Positions 9,590 through 20,099 of a stretch of 64,000 bases of DNA are shown here, piece after piece. The position numbers and the translations under genes were made by a program. The stretch's first letter is position 1. The number at the start of each line of letters is the position of its first letter. The DNA comes from Peteryoungia desertarenae (GTDB taxonomy: Bacteria > Pseudomonadota > Alphaproteobacteria > Rhizobiales > Rhizobiaceae). A model generated the notes under the pieces. The model was not told where the DNA came from. It saw nothing but the letters and a program-made list of their open reading frames with translations, and did not search any database. The stretch covers positions 1,580,501 to 1,644,500 of the forward strand of contig NZ_CP058350.1 of assembly GCF_005860795.2 (NCBI RefSeq), written 5' to 3'.

Positions 9590-12112
9590 ATGTTTGTTGA
9601 TCGCTTTTTGGCTCGCTTCAAGATCCAGACCAAGGTCCTGGTCTTCATATTGCCCTTCGTTGTCAGTATCTGTGCAGTGGGACTGACGGGGTTTTATGCA
9701 TCAAGCCTGCTGCAGAGCCGCATGGATGTATCCAACACGGTTCTCAATACGATGAGTGGCTTCAAGAATGTCTATCTCAGCATGACGACATTCCTGCAGG
9801 ATACGAATGACGACACGAAGTCTGTCCTGGACCAGGAACTGGCGACACAGATTTCAGCATTGAAGGCCACGCAAGATAGCCTCAAGGGTCAGGATGGAGC
9901 AGCAGAGATCGCAGAGGCTGTGGCAGGCACTGATGCCATTAACGCGAAGGTCCAGCAGCTATGGGAGCTTCATCAGCAGGAAGTGTCCCTGACGAATGGG
10001 ATTGAGAGCAATCTGGTCAGCCTCAATATGGAGCGCAGAGATCTGCGTACCGACGCGAAAGCCTTGCGCGACTTGTTGGCAGCCGATGAAGCTCGGGCGA
10101 AGGGGCTGTTGCGAGAAGCAGAGAAGCTCAATCGCGGCAGCAGCATCATTTCGAAATTTGTCACTGATTTCAACAATCTGACGACGCCAGAGGAGAAGAT
10201 GGCGCTGGTTGCAGACCAACTTCCGGCCCTGGAACTGGCAAGCGCGGAGATCACCGAAGCATTGCCGGTGGATCAGAAGGTCATCGGAGGCGGCATTTCC
10301 GATAGCCTCAGCGTCCTCAAGAAACAGCTTGATATCGGTGTGTTCAATGAGTCCACGATCGGAGCCGTTGACCGCGCCGTTAACGTCCTGCGTCCCACCG
10401 GCATCCGGCTTCAAGGTGCATCGACGATCAAGGCGCGCGAGGCAACCCAGGTCTTTGGCTCGCTCGATCAGCCGATCGCCGAGGCCACGGCTTTGATTAA
10501 CGCAACGGGCCAGCTTGTTGACGGCATTGGCATGGTCGAGACCCTGGTGGCGCGCCTGATCGGCAATCCCACAGGGCAGACTTTCTCATCCCTGAAGGTT
10601 TCCCTCGCGGCTTTGAAGGCCTCCGCAAGCACGCTGGCAAAGACAGCCGGTGTATCGGACAGTGTCAAAGAACGAGCTGAGCGCTTGAGACCTGTTGCGG
10701 ATCAGATCGGCGAAAGGGCGGACGCCCTGGTAAAACTCTCGGAGGAGCGCAAAGCGGCCTTTGCCGCAGCGGCCGGCGATATCGAAGCGATTTGGCTCAA
10801 GCTGACGGATTTTGCGGCTCTCCAGCGGGAGGCTGCCGGCTCCGAGCGCGAAAAGGCAAACCAGATCTCCGTAACCGCAATGCTTCTCGGTGTGATAATT
10901 GCTGTCTTTGCCGGCATTGGACTGGTGGTCACATTCAAGGGCCCAATCACGCAGATTACCGCTGCTATGCGCCGCTTGGCCTCGGGTGATCTTAACGCAC
11001 CGATCAACGGTGATGCCCGTAAGGACGAGATTGGCGACATGGCAAGGGCACTTGGCGTGTTCAAGGAAAATGCCCTCGCAAAGATCCGCATTGAAGAGGA
11101 CAGCGAAAGGACGAGAGCGGCGGCTGATGCTGAGCGCCTCGCCAACGAAGAAGAAAAGCAGCGGGCTGAACAGCAGATCGAATTTGCGGTTCTGGCGCTT
11201 GCAAAGGGTCTCGAACGCCTCGCAGACGGCGACGTCACCGCAACGATCGATACACCGTTCGCGGGCGGTCTTGAGCGCCTACGCCAGGACTTCAACCGCT
11301 CGCTCAGCCGTCTTCAGGACACCATCCGCAAGATCCAGGGCAATGTGGCTGCAATTGAAGGCAATGTCCGACAGATGGCCCATTCGACGGATGAGCTGTC
11401 ACGCCGCACGGAAACACAGGCCGCGTCACTTGAAGAAACCGCTGCGGCTGTCAGTGAAGTGACGTCAAGTGTCCGAGCTGCCGCAGAGAAGGCGCGAGAT
11501 GTGAACGGCATCGTTAAAGATACGAAACAGAACGCCGAGGCTTCAACAGTCATCGTGGACAATGCCGTTTCTGCCATGGGCCGCATCCAGCAGGCCTCTG
11601 GACAGATTGAACAGATCATCGGCGTTATCGACGAAATCGCCTTCCAGACCAATCTGCTTGCACTCAACGCCGGTGTCGAAGCCGCTCGTGCAGGCGAAGC
11701 CGGCAAAGGCTTTGCAGTCGTTGCGCAGGAAGTGCGGGAACTGGCGCAAAGATCTGCTGGAGCCGCAAAGCAGATCAAGACCCTTATCCATTCCTCGGCG
11801 ACCGAAGTGACGGCTGGCTCAAAACTCGTTCTTGAAACCGGGGAGGCGTTGAAGGCGATTGGTGAGCAGATCGCAACGATCACCGATCATGTGGAGGCGA
11901 TTGCGGCGGTGAGCCGAGACCAGTCGGCCGCACTACTGGAAGTCAACGGCGCCGTTTCGCAGATGGATCAACTTACGCAGCAAAACGCTGCGATGGTTGA
12001 AGAGACGAGCGCTGCAGGTCGCATGCTGGCAGATGAGGCCGACCAGCTTGTAGCCCTGTTGACGCAGTTCAAGGTGGAGACCGATAATTCGGTGCAGCGC
12101 CAGGCTGCTTGA
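9590..12112 (+). CDS. Methyl-accepting chemotaxis protein (second paralogue)
   Basis: 840 residues from the ATG at 9590. The frame extends 63 bp further upstream, but starting at [15 protein letters not shown] aligns the protein with the first receptor's start ([15 protein letters not shown]), and GGGGACG precedes it. Layout is a membrane helix near residues 17-35, a long periplasmic helical region, a second helix, HAMP ([20 protein letters not shown]) and the signalling tip [20 protein letters not shown]. The cytoplasmic halves of the two receptors are close while the periplasmic halves have diverged, as expected when ligand specificity drifts after duplication. A promoter must lie in 9392-9589; none is clear. 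Confidence 0.93.
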   Translation: MFVDRFLARFKIQTKVLVFILPFVVSICAVGLTGFYASSLLQSRMDVSNTVLNTMSGFKNVYLSMTTFLQDTNDDTKSVLDQELATQISALKATQDSLKGQDGAAEIAEAVAGTDAINAKVQQLWELHQQEVSLTNGIESNLVSLNMERRDLRTDAKALRDLLAADEARAKGLLREAEKLNRGSSIISKFVTDFNNLTTPEEKMALVADQLPALELASAEITEALPVDQKVIGGGISDSLSVLKKQLDIGVFNESTIGAVDRAVNVLRPTGIRLQGASTIKAREATQVFGSLDQPIAEATALINATGQLVDGIGMVETLVARLIGNPTGQTFSSLKVSLAALKASASTLAKTAGVSDSVKERAERLRPVADQIGERADALVKLSEERKAAFAAAAGDIEAIWLKLTDFAALQREAAGSEREKANQISVTAMLLGVIIAVFAGIGLVVTFKGPITQITAAMRRLASGDLNAPINGDARKDEIGDMARALGVFKENALAKIRIEEDSERTRAAADAERLANEEEKQRAEQQIEFAVLALAKGLERLADGDVTATIDTPFAGGLERLRQDFNRSLSRLQDTIRKIQGNVAAIEGNVRQMAHSTDELSRRTETQAASLEETAAAVSEVTSSVRAAAEKARDVNGIVKDTKQNAEASTVIVDNAVSAMGRIQQASGQIEQIIGVIDEIAFQTNLLALNAGVEAARAGEAGKGFAVVAQEVRELAQRSAGAAKQIKTLIHSSATEVTAGSKLVLETGEALKAIGEQIATITDHVEAIAAVSRDQSAALLEVNGAVSQMDQLTQQNAAMVEETSAAGRMLADEADQLVALLTQFKVETDNSVQRQAA

Positions 12113-12128
12113 TCAAAGACATGAAAAA

Positions 12129-12173
12129 CCCGCCCATTCATGAGTCTCAACTAGCGACGCATGAATGGGCGGG
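12129..12173 (-). terminator. Terminator with 14-bp perfect stem behind the aceA unit
   Basis: CCCGCCCATTCATG (12129-12142) and CATGAATGGGCGGG (12160-12173) pair perfectly around a 17-base loop. On the minus strand the stem is followed by GTTTTTCAT-like sequence, so it ends the leftward aceA/small-gene transcript. It also lies just behind the rightward chemoreceptor gene (stop at 12112), where it could act in both directions although no T run follows on that strand. Confidence 0.7.
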
Positions 12174-12224
12174 AAGCTGTCCGGAGGTCAGGACCGGACG
12201 GGGATAGCTCGATGCAACCCTTGA

Positions 12225-12470
12225 TCAGGCTGCGTGCGTCCCCTGTGTCACAATAACGGGGATCAAGAGATCACCCCAGTTGCCGTCGCCACCGTGATGG
12301 CGGGCAGAGCGAACCAGCTCAACCGATACACCAGCATCGACCGCCTTCATGATGGAGTGGTTGAGACGGTGCAGGTCATTGGCCAGCATACGGATCATGG
12401 CCTGCTGGTCGGAATTCATGGCCGAAGACTGCTCTTCTGCACGTTCTTTGACTCGGGTCTGGGGTGTCAT
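12225..12470 (-). CDS. Small conserved-looking protein of 81 residues downstream of aceA
   Basis: Begins MTPQTRVKERAEEQSSAMNS and is mainly helical and soluble in appearance, with LANDLHRLNHSIMKAVDAGV in the middle. GAGGAG stands 7 bases before the ATG. It lies 86 bp downstream of aceA on the same strand and before the shared terminator, with a 9-bp-stem hairpin between the two genes that could lower or separate its expression. No family is recognised. Confidence 0.65.
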   Translation of the reverse strand: MTPQTRVKERAEEQSSAMNSDQQAMIRMLANDLHRLNHSIMKAVDAGVSVELVRSARHHGGDGNWGDLLIPVIVTQGTHAA

Positions 12471-12524
12471 AGCATTTCTCCTCTTGTGATAGGGGTTCTT
12501 GAAAGTGGGTCGTCGCTTGGTATA

Positions 12525-12549
12525 GCCCCTCCCGTTTTCAGGGAGGGGC
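12525..12549 (-). other. Hairpin between aceA and the 81-residue gene
   Basis: GCCCCTCCC (12525-12533) and GGGAGGGGC (12541-12549) form a GC-rich 9-bp stem with a 7-base loop. No T run follows on the minus strand, so it is more likely a 3'-end-stabilising or processing structure, or a partial terminator, than a full stop. Confidence 0.5.
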
Positions 12550-12556
12550 CTTCAGT

Positions 12557-13846
<1,290 letters not shown>

Positions 13847-14018
13847 GGTCGGCCTCCCTGGTCGGTGCTCACTGCGGCTTTACCGTGTTTGACAACACAT
13901 TCAGCTCGCTTTTGATGTGACCAGTTTTACACCGCAATGCAAAATACCTCTAGAAAATTCAGCAAAATTAGGAACTGAAAGAGGTTAAGCTGTCTTGTCT
14001 TTGACATTGGCGCGATGT

Positions 14019-14087
14019 AAATTTGTAAAAATTGTCAACGCTGTATTTCCCATACTGCTTTGCTGGCTTGTAAAAGGTTTGTAAAAG
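14019..14087. promoter_or_regulatory. Three TTTGTAAA-type boxes between aceA and its presumed regulator
   Basis: TTTGTAAAAA at 14022-14031, CTTGTAAAAG at 14067-14076 and TTTGTAAAAG at 14078-14087. The last two are exactly 11 bp apart (one helical turn) and the first lies 45 bp (about four turns) away. They resemble the TTTGCAAA core described for RamB of Corynebacterium. The last copy overlaps the ribosome-binding region of the regulator gene, suggesting autorepression. The site assignment is inference. Confidence 0.45.
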
Positions 14088-14089
14088 AG

Positions 14090-15517
14090 ATGGCTGAGAG
14101 AAAGATTTTTGCAGGTCCGCGCGTACGCCGTATTCGCAATGGACTGGGTCTGACCCAAACAGCGATGGCCGAGGCTCTGGAAATCTCGCCATCTTATCTC
14201 AATCTGATCGAGCGCAATCAGCGCCCACTCACCGTACAACTGCTTCTGAAATTGGCTTCCGTCTACAAGGTCGATCTTGATGAGTTGCAGGGGGAGGCGG
14301 GGAGCAATGTCGGTCAGTTGCGTGAAATCTTTGCTGATCCGCTGCTTTCGGGAGAATTGCCGGGCGACCAGGAACTCATCGAAGTTGCAGAGGTGGCGCC
14401 GAATGCGGCAAACGGGATAGTGAAGCTCTACCGGGCTTATCGGGAGCAGGCAGGCCGTTTATCCGATCTTGCAGAGCTCCTGGCGCGAGAAGGCCATGAG
14501 ACATCGCTCTCAGGTGCAAGGCTGCCCATTGATGAAGTGCGTGATCAGATCGAGAAGCGCCCCAATTTCCATGCGCGTCTTGAAGATGCAGCAGAGGCCT
14601 TTCATGCTGACCTTGGGCTGAGCGCGGGGGATGATCTGGGCGTTGCCTTGAAGGGCTGGTTGCGCGCGACGCATGGGATTGTTGTTCGGGCTTTACCGGT
14701 CCAGACCATGCCAAGCCTGCGCCGTCGTTACGACCGCCATTCCATGCGTCTGTTCCTGTCAGAACGGCTTTCGACATTTGACCAGTTGAGGGAAGTGGCC
14801 ATGGAAGTCTGTCTTCTTTCCTTTGGCGACCAGATCCAGTCGGAACTCGACAGCATGGCCTTGACGTCCAGCGAAGCACGGCGCCTCGGCAGATTCGAAC
14901 TGGCTCGCTATGCGGCACACGCGCTCATGATGCCCTATGTTAGCTTTTTGTCGTCTGCCCAGCGTGCCCGTTACGACATTGATGTGCTGCGCGCTCGCTT
15001 CAATGTGTCATTCGAGCAGGTGGCCAATCGTCTGACCATGCTTCAACGGCCAGGCGCACAGGGCATCCCCTTCTTCATGATGGAAATCGACAACGCCGGA
15101 AACCGCTTCAGGCGGGCGGGTTCCCACGGCTTCCCTCAGGCGAAGTTCGGCGGAGGCTGTCCGAAACTCAGCATCCACGCTGCCTTTGCGCTCCCCGGTC
15201 AGTTGTTGGTGGACCATGTGGAGATGCCCGACGGTTCAGGATTTTTGACCGTATCCAGAACCCTGGAGGGACCTCAAGCCGGTTTTGGCGAACGGGTTCG
15301 CCGGACGGCGCTTCTGATTGGCTGCGATATCAGTCATCGGTCGGAGTTGATTTATGGGGCTGCCTTGCCGCAGGAAGGCACACCTCCGATTGCCATCGGG
15401 ACAGCCTGTCGCCTCTGTGAAAGACCGGGCTGTCTGGCACGTGCGGAGCCGCCGCTGACACGCCCGCTAGGCCTCGACGAAATGGTTACAGGACTGAGTG
15501 CATTCGATTTCCAGTGA
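14090..15517 (+). CDS. RamB/ScfR-type XRE regulator with IrrE-like and DUF2083 domains
   Basis: About 475 residues from the ATG at 14090; the frame also opens at a TTG at 14060 but without a ribosome site. Residues about 9-63 form an XRE helix-turn-helix (RIRNGLGLTQTAMAEALEIS). The middle contains an ImmA/IrrE-like region and the C-terminus a cysteine cluster CRLCERPGCLARAEPP typical of short-chain fatty acyl-CoA responsive regulators. RamB homologues control glyoxylate-shunt and methylcitrate genes. Here it is divergent from aceA, so isocitrate lyase is the predicted target. Effector and sign of control cannot be read from sequence. Confidence 0.85.
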   Translation: MAERKIFAGPRVRRIRNGLGLTQTAMAEALEISPSYLNLIERNQRPLTVQLLLKLASVYKVDLDELQGEAGSNVGQLREIFADPLLSGELPGDQELIEVAEVAPNAANGIVKLYRAYREQAGRLSDLAELLAREGHETSLSGARLPIDEVRDQIEKRPNFHARLEDAAEAFHADLGLSAGDDLGVALKGWLRATHGIVVRALPVQTMPSLRRRYDRHSMRLFLSERLSTFDQLREVAMEVCLLSFGDQIQSELDSMALTSSEARRLGRFELARYAAHALMMPYVSFLSSAQRARYDIDVLRARFNVSFEQVANRLTMLQRPGAQGIPFFMMEIDNAGNRFRRAGSHGFPQAKFGGGCPKLSIHAAFALPGQLLVDHVEMPDGSGFLTVSRTLEGPQAGFGERVRRTALLIGCDISHRSELIYGAALPQEGTPPIAIGTACRLCERPGCLARAEPPLTRPLGLDEMVTGLSAFDFQ

Positions 15518-15657
15518 TTGGACAAGCAGCGGTAAAGCATTCGCGACTGCGAAGATTTATGCTTGTCGCCTGTCGAATTCCTTTCTAGTCTCCTAAAAAA
15601 ACAGTGGGAATGGCAACAGGAGCGCCTAGCTCCCAAAAGTCTGGAACAGGAGAAAAA

Positions 15658-16758
15658 ATGAAGGCTCAATTCATCCGAACGGCGTCAGTAGCCTTGGCAA
15701 CGATCTTCATCGCATCGGCTGTCCAAGCGCAGGAACGCGTTGTCAATGTATATAACTGGTCTGACTATATCGATGAGTCGGTGCTGGAAGAGTTTACAAA
15801 GGAGACCGGTATCAAGGTCGTCTATGACGTTTTTGATTCCAACGAACTCCTTGAAACGAAATTGCTTGCCGGCGGTTCGGGCTATGATGTCGTCGTGCCA
15901 ACGGGGCCATTCCTTGCCCGCCAGATTGAAGCGGGTGTCTTCCAGAAGCTGGATAAATCCAAACTCCCGAATCTGTCCAACATGTGGCCGATGGTCAGTG
16001 AGCGCCTCGCCAAATATGATCCCGGCAACGAGTATGCCGTAAACTACATGTGGGGCACGACGGGTATCGGCTACAATGTTGCCAAGATAAAGGAGGCACT
16101 CGGCGCCGACTTCACTGTCGACAGCTGGAGTGCGGTCTTTGACCCGGCCAATGCCGAAAAGCTTAAGGATTGCGGGATCAATATCCTTGATGCCTCTGAT
16201 GAAACTTTCGCAATTGCGATGAATTACATCGGCAAGGATCCGGACAGCAAGGAGACCGCTGACCTTGAGGCAGGTGGCGAAGTGTTCCAGAAGATCCGTC
16301 CCTTCGTTCGCACTTTCAACTCGTCTGCTTACATCGATGATCTGGCTAATGGCGACATTTGCATGACGATTGGCTGGTCGGGAGATATCCTGCAGGCCAA
16401 GGCGCGCGCCGAAGAGGCTGGCAATGGTGTCGAGGTCAATTATGTGATTCCGAAGGAAGGCACCTATATGTGGTTCGACAATATGGCCATCCCTGCGGAT
16501 GCCAGAAATGTCGAGGAAGCCCATGCATTCATCAACTTCATGATGCGACCGGACATCATCGCCAAGTCTTCCAACTATGTTCAGTATGCCAATGGCAACC
16601 TTGCATCCAAGGAACTTCTTGATGCTGAAGTCCGCGATAATCCGGCAGTCTACCCGCCGGAAGATGTCATGGCCAAGCTGTTTACGATCTCTCCTTACGG
16701 GCCGCGCGAGCAGCGTGTCCTGAACAGGGTTTGGACGAATATCAAGACCGGTAGCTGA
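15658..16758 (+). CDS. potF: Putrescine/polyamine ABC transporter, periplasmic binding protein
   Basis: 366 residues. A signal peptide (MKAQFIRTASVALATIFIAS, cut after AVQA) precedes VVNVYNWSDYIDESVLEEF, the hallmark start of PotD/PotF proteins. The frame extends to 15604, but AGGAG before the ATG at 15658 and the signal peptide decide the start. It captures polyamines in the periplasm and delivers them to PotGHI encoded next. A terminator lies between potF and potG, a common way to make the binding protein in excess. The nearby puuA-puuB genes offer a catabolic route for imported putrescine. Confidence 0.92.
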   Translation: MKAQFIRTASVALATIFIASAVQAQERVVNVYNWSDYIDESVLEEFTKETGIKVVYDVFDSNELLETKLLAGGSGYDVVVPTGPFLARQIEAGVFQKLDKSKLPNLSNMWPMVSERLAKYDPGNEYAVNYMWGTTGIGYNVAKIKEALGADFTVDSWSAVFDPANAEKLKDCGINILDASDETFAIAMNYIGKDPDSKETADLEAGGEVFQKIRPFVRTFNSSAYIDDLANGDICMTIGWSGDILQAKARAEEAGNGVEVNYVIPKEGTYMWFDNMAIPADARNVEEAHAFINFMMRPDIIAKSSNYVQYANGNLASKELLDAEVRDNPAVYPPEDVMAKLFTISPYGPREQRVLNRVWTNIKTGS

Positions 16759-16774
16759 TCGGTCGAGCTCAAGG

Positions 16775-16802
16775 GGCCGGGTGTCAATCGCCCGGCCTTT
16801 TT
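16775..16802 (+). terminator. Terminator between potF and potG
   Basis: GGCCGGG (16775-16781) pairs with CCCGGCC (16791-16797) and is followed by five T residues. Partial read-through would set a binding protein : transporter ratio above one; this is inference from position. Confidence 0.8.
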
Positions 16803-16844
16803 CATCTTGCCCTCAAAGTCTTAATTTCATGTCTGGATTGGTCG

Positions 16845-18002
16845 ATGGCGAAGTCTCTGGGACCCGTTAAACGCAGCTTTTCCCCCTGGACAGATCCGGG
16901 AGCCACACCCTTTATCCGTTTTGAAAATGTTACCAAACGCTTCGGTGATTTCGTAGCTGTCGACAATCTGAGCCTCGATATCTACGAGCGGGAATTCTTT
17001 TCGCTGCTTGGCCCGTCAGGATGTGGCAAGACAACGCTCATGCGCATGCTGGCGGGCTTCGAGCAGCCGTCATCGGGTCGCATCCTGCTGCAGGGTCAGG
17101 ATCTTTCCGGTGTGCCGCCCTACAAGCGGCCGACCAACATGATGTTCCAGTCCTACGCGCTGTTCCCGCACATGACGGTCGAGAAGAACATTGCATTTGG
17201 CCTGGAGCAGGACAACATGTCGAAGGCCGACATCAATGCTCGCGTGCAGGAGATGCTCAAGCTTGTAAAGCTGGAGCAATTCGCCAAGCGCAAGCCGAAC
17301 CAGTTGTCCGGCGGTCAGCGCCAGAGGGTGGCACTTGCGCGTTCTCTGGCCAAGCGCCCCAAGGTTCTGCTGCTTGACGAACCGCTGGGAGCGCTGGATC
17401 GCAAGCTTCGGGAAGAAACCCAATTCGAGCTGATGGACATTCAGACCAAGCTCGGCCTGACCTTCCTGATCGTTACCCATGATCAGGAAGAAGCGATGAC
17501 CGTATCGGATCGGATTGCCGTGATGGACAAGGGTATCCTGGTCCAGGTGGCAACGCCTGCCGAGATCTACGAGGCACCCAATTCCCGTTATGTTGCGGAC
17601 TTCATCGGCGACATCAACATCGTCGAAGGAAAGCTTTTGTCGGCTGGCAGCGGTCACGCGCATGATCCGGTCAAGGTCGATTGCGATGGCTTCGTTGTGG
17701 CCGTCGACCAGGAGACATGCGAAGCTGCGGTTGGCGCATCGGTGGCCTTCGCCATCCGTCCTGAAAAGGTTCGCATGTCTCTCGACCAGCCGAGCGAAAC
17801 CGCCGTAAACACTCTTCACGGCGAAGTCTGGGATATAGGCTATCTCGGCGATTTTTCGGTGTTCATAGTGAAGCTCGCGGATGGTCGATTCTTCCGTGCC
17901 GCTCAGGCCAATATCGCGCGGGTCGTTGAGAGACCGATTACCTTCGGTGACATGGTTTGGTTGTCCTGGTCTGAGGATGCCGGCCTTGTCCTGACACACT
18001 GA
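16845..18002 (+). CDS. potG: Putrescine/polyamine ABC transporter ATPase
   Basis: 385 residues with Walker A GPSGCGKTT (about residue 60), signature LSGGQRQRVALARSL, Walker B VLLLDEPLGALD and the switch histidine in THDQEEA. A C-terminal TOBE regulatory domain follows (about 290-380). It energises import through PotH/PotI. The N-terminal extension before the ABC fold (about 20 residues) is also seen in PotG. The stop is 10 bp before potH. Confidence 0.93.
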   Translation: MAKSLGPVKRSFSPWTDPGATPFIRFENVTKRFGDFVAVDNLSLDIYEREFFSLLGPSGCGKTTLMRMLAGFEQPSSGRILLQGQDLSGVPPYKRPTNMMFQSYALFPHMTVEKNIAFGLEQDNMSKADINARVQEMLKLVKLEQFAKRKPNQLSGGQRQRVALARSLAKRPKVLLLDEPLGALDRKLREETQFELMDIQTKLGLTFLIVTHDQEEAMTVSDRIAVMDKGILVQVATPAEIYEAPNSRYVADFIGDINIVEGKLLSAGSGHAHDPVKVDCDGFVVAVDQETCEAAVGASVAFAIRPEKVRMSLDQPSETAVNTLHGEVWDIGYLGDFSVFIVKLADGRFFRAAQANIARVVERPITFGDMVWLSWSEDAGLVLTH

Positions 18003-18012
18003 GGAGGCGAGC

Positions 18013-18918
18013 ATGGCAAACGACATCGCTGATAAGAGGCCCGGCTTCGCGGCTTGGCTCGTCGTCTATGTGCCTTATCTCTGGCTGCTACTCTTTTTCC
18101 TCACGCCCTTCCTGATCATTGCAAAGATTTCGCTGTCTGATACGGCGATCGCCATGCCGCCCTATACACCGGTCTTCGAAGGATGGTCTGCCATCGGCGA
18201 CTTCTTTTCGGAACTGGACTTCGAGAACTATGTCTTCCTGACCGAGGACTTTCTTTATGCCAATGCCTATATATCATCGCTGAGGATTGCATTTTTCTCG
18301 ACGCTTCTGTTGCTGCTGATCGGCTATCCGATGGCATTGGCTATGGCTCGCGCGCCATTGACGCTGCGGCCAACCCTTCTCATGCTGGTGATCCTGCCAT
18401 TCTGGACGTCATTTCTGATCCGCGTCTATGCGTGGATCGGCATTCTGAAGCCGGAAGGCCTGCTAACCGTTGCCTTGCAGTCTGTTGGGCTGCTGGGGGC
18501 CGATGATCAGGTGCAGATTTTCCGAACCGAGACCGCAGTCTTCATTGGTATTGTCTATTCCTATCTGCCATTCATGGTCCTGCCCCTCTATGCCGCACTG
18601 GAAAAAATGGACGCGACTTTGCTCGAGGCCGCAAGTGACCTCGGCTGTCCGCCATGGAAGGCCTTCTGGAAAATTACCTTTCCCCTCTCTATCCCCGGTG
18701 TCATCGCGGGCTCGATGATCTGCTTCATCCCGATCACGGGCGAGTTCGTCATCCCCGATCTGCTCGGCGGGGCAGAGACGCTGATGATCGGCAAGACGCT
18801 CTGGACAGAGTTTTTTGGCAATAGAGATTGGCCGCTTGCGTCTGCAGTCGCGATCATACTCCTCCTGCTTCTGGTCGTGCCAATCATGATCTTCCAGAAC
18901 CAGCAGCAGAAAGCGTGA
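18013..18918 (+). CDS. potH: Putrescine/polyamine ABC transporter permease, first subunit
   Basis: 301 residues with six predicted membrane helices, the first being WLVVYVPYLWLLLFFLTPFL. The cytoplasmic coupling loop EAASDLGCPPWKAFWKITFP matches the EAA motif of binding-protein-dependent permeases. GAGGAGG lies 5 bases before the ATG. It forms the channel with PotI. Confidence 0.92.
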   Translation: MANDIADKRPGFAAWLVVYVPYLWLLLFFLTPFLIIAKISLSDTAIAMPPYTPVFEGWSAIGDFFSELDFENYVFLTEDFLYANAYISSLRIAFFSTLLLLLIGYPMALAMARAPLTLRPTLLMLVILPFWTSFLIRVYAWIGILKPEGLLTVALQSVGLLGADDQVQIFRTETAVFIGIVYSYLPFMVLPLYAALEKMDATLLEAASDLGCPPWKAFWKITFPLSIPGVIAGSMICFIPITGEFVIPDLLGGAETLMIGKTLWTEFFGNRDWPLASAVAIILLLLLVVPIMIFQNQQQKA

Positions 18919-18928
18919 GGATCATAAC

Positions 18929-19747
18929 ATGAGAGCCGGACGCTTCGACGCCACCATTCTCACGCTCGGTTTTGCCTTCCTCTACATCCCGATCATCATC
19001 CTCGTGATTTACTCCTTCAACGAGTCCAAGCTCGTGACGGTCTGGGGCGGTTTCTCGTTCAAATGGTACCAGGAGATGTGGTCCAATCAGGGACTGATGG
19101 ATGCCGCCTGGGTGACCGCACGGGTTGGGGTGCTGAGCGCAACGCTCGGGACAGTGCTTGGAACCATGGCCGCCATCGCACTGGTGCGCCACGGACGTTT
19201 CCATGGTCGCCTGTTGTTTTCAGGTATGGTCTACGCGCCCTTGGTCATGCCAGAGGTCATTACGGGGCTCTCCCTGCTTTTGCTTTTCGTCGCCGTCGGC
19301 CTCGACCGAGGCCTCGTGACCGTTGTCATCGCCCACACCACCTTCACGATGTGTTACGTTGCAATTGTCGTGCAATCGCGCCTGCTCACTTTTGACAGAA
19401 GCCTTGAGGAAGCAGCGCTTGACCTTGGCTGTCCTCCACTGAAGACTTTCTTCAAGGTGACCCTGCCGCTCATACTGCCAGCTGTCATTTCCGGCTGGAT
19501 GCTGGCCTTCACCTTGTCTCTTGATGATCTGGTAATCGCGAGCTTTACCACGGGGCCGGGTGCAACGACGCTGCCGATCAAGATCTATTCGCAAGTGCGC
19601 CTCGGCGTGACACCGGAGATTAATGCTGTCTGCACCATTCTGATCGGACTTGTCACCATCGGAGTGATCATCGCCTCGATAACCACGAAGCAACGCGAAC
19701 TGCAGCGTCAGCGCGACGAGCATGTCGCGGCCCGAGGAACGAGTTGA
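18929..19747 (+). CDS. potI: Putrescine/polyamine ABC transporter permease, second subunit
   Basis: 272 residues with about six helices. The coupling loop EEAALDLGCPPLKTFFKVTLP is the EAA motif, and SLDDLVIASFTTGPGATTLP is a conserved PotC/PotI segment. It begins 10 bp after potH, so the two are co-translated. It completes the PotFGHI importer. Confidence 0.92.
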   Translation: MRAGRFDATILTLGFAFLYIPIIILVIYSFNESKLVTVWGGFSFKWYQEMWSNQGLMDAAWVTARVGVLSATLGTVLGTMAAIALVRHGRFHGRLLFSGMVYAPLVMPEVITGLSLLLLFVAVGLDRGLVTVVIAHTTFTMCYVAIVVQSRLLTFDRSLEEAALDLGCPPLKTFFKVTLPLILPAVISGWMLAFTLSLDDLVIASFTTGPGATTLPIKIYSQVRLGVTPEINAVCTILIGLVTIGVIIASITTKQRELQRQRDEHVAARGTS

Positions 19748-19775
19748 TCCATCGGGTGACTGCCCTTTTTGACGA

Positions 19776-20045
19776 TTAATCTCTCGGTGGCGGCATCAGG
19801 ATATAGGTGACGAACCAAACTGGGAGAACGACCATTGCGCCGAGAAGAGCTCTCGGTGCCGCCCATGCGAAGCCATCATAAAGGCCAGCCTGAATCTCTT
19901 CAGGGGTTACGCCCAGGAACTCCAGAACAGCCATGGGTGTCAGCCCGAAGAAGGACATGAATGTGCCGGCAATCAGGCTTGCCAGCAGCAGTTTCAGCGT
20001 ACCTCTCAGATAGTAGACCACGTCGCTATGTACCTCGCGCTGCAC
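19776..20045 (-). CDS. Small membrane protein, possibly DUF6460 family
   Basis: 89 residues from a GTG codon. Two hydrophobic helices are visible (LKLLLASLIAGTFMSFFGLT and ALLGAMVVLPVWFVTYILMP). The middle, MAVLEFLGVTPEEIQAG, resembles short alphaproteobacterial proteins grouped as DUF6460, recalled from memory and not verified. A second GTG eight codons later is a possible start. It lies 54 bp downstream of the AsmA gene on the same strand and may be co-transcribed. Function unknown. Confidence 0.7.
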   Translation of the reverse strand: MQREVHSDVVYYLRGTLKLLLASLIAGTFMSFFGLTPMAVLEFLGVTPEEIQAGLYDGFAWAAPRALLGAMVVLPVWFVTYILMPPPRD

Positions 20046-20099
20046 GATTCGATCATCATAGTTGCGCTATGATGAAACGGAAGCTTGCGCGAAAACAGC

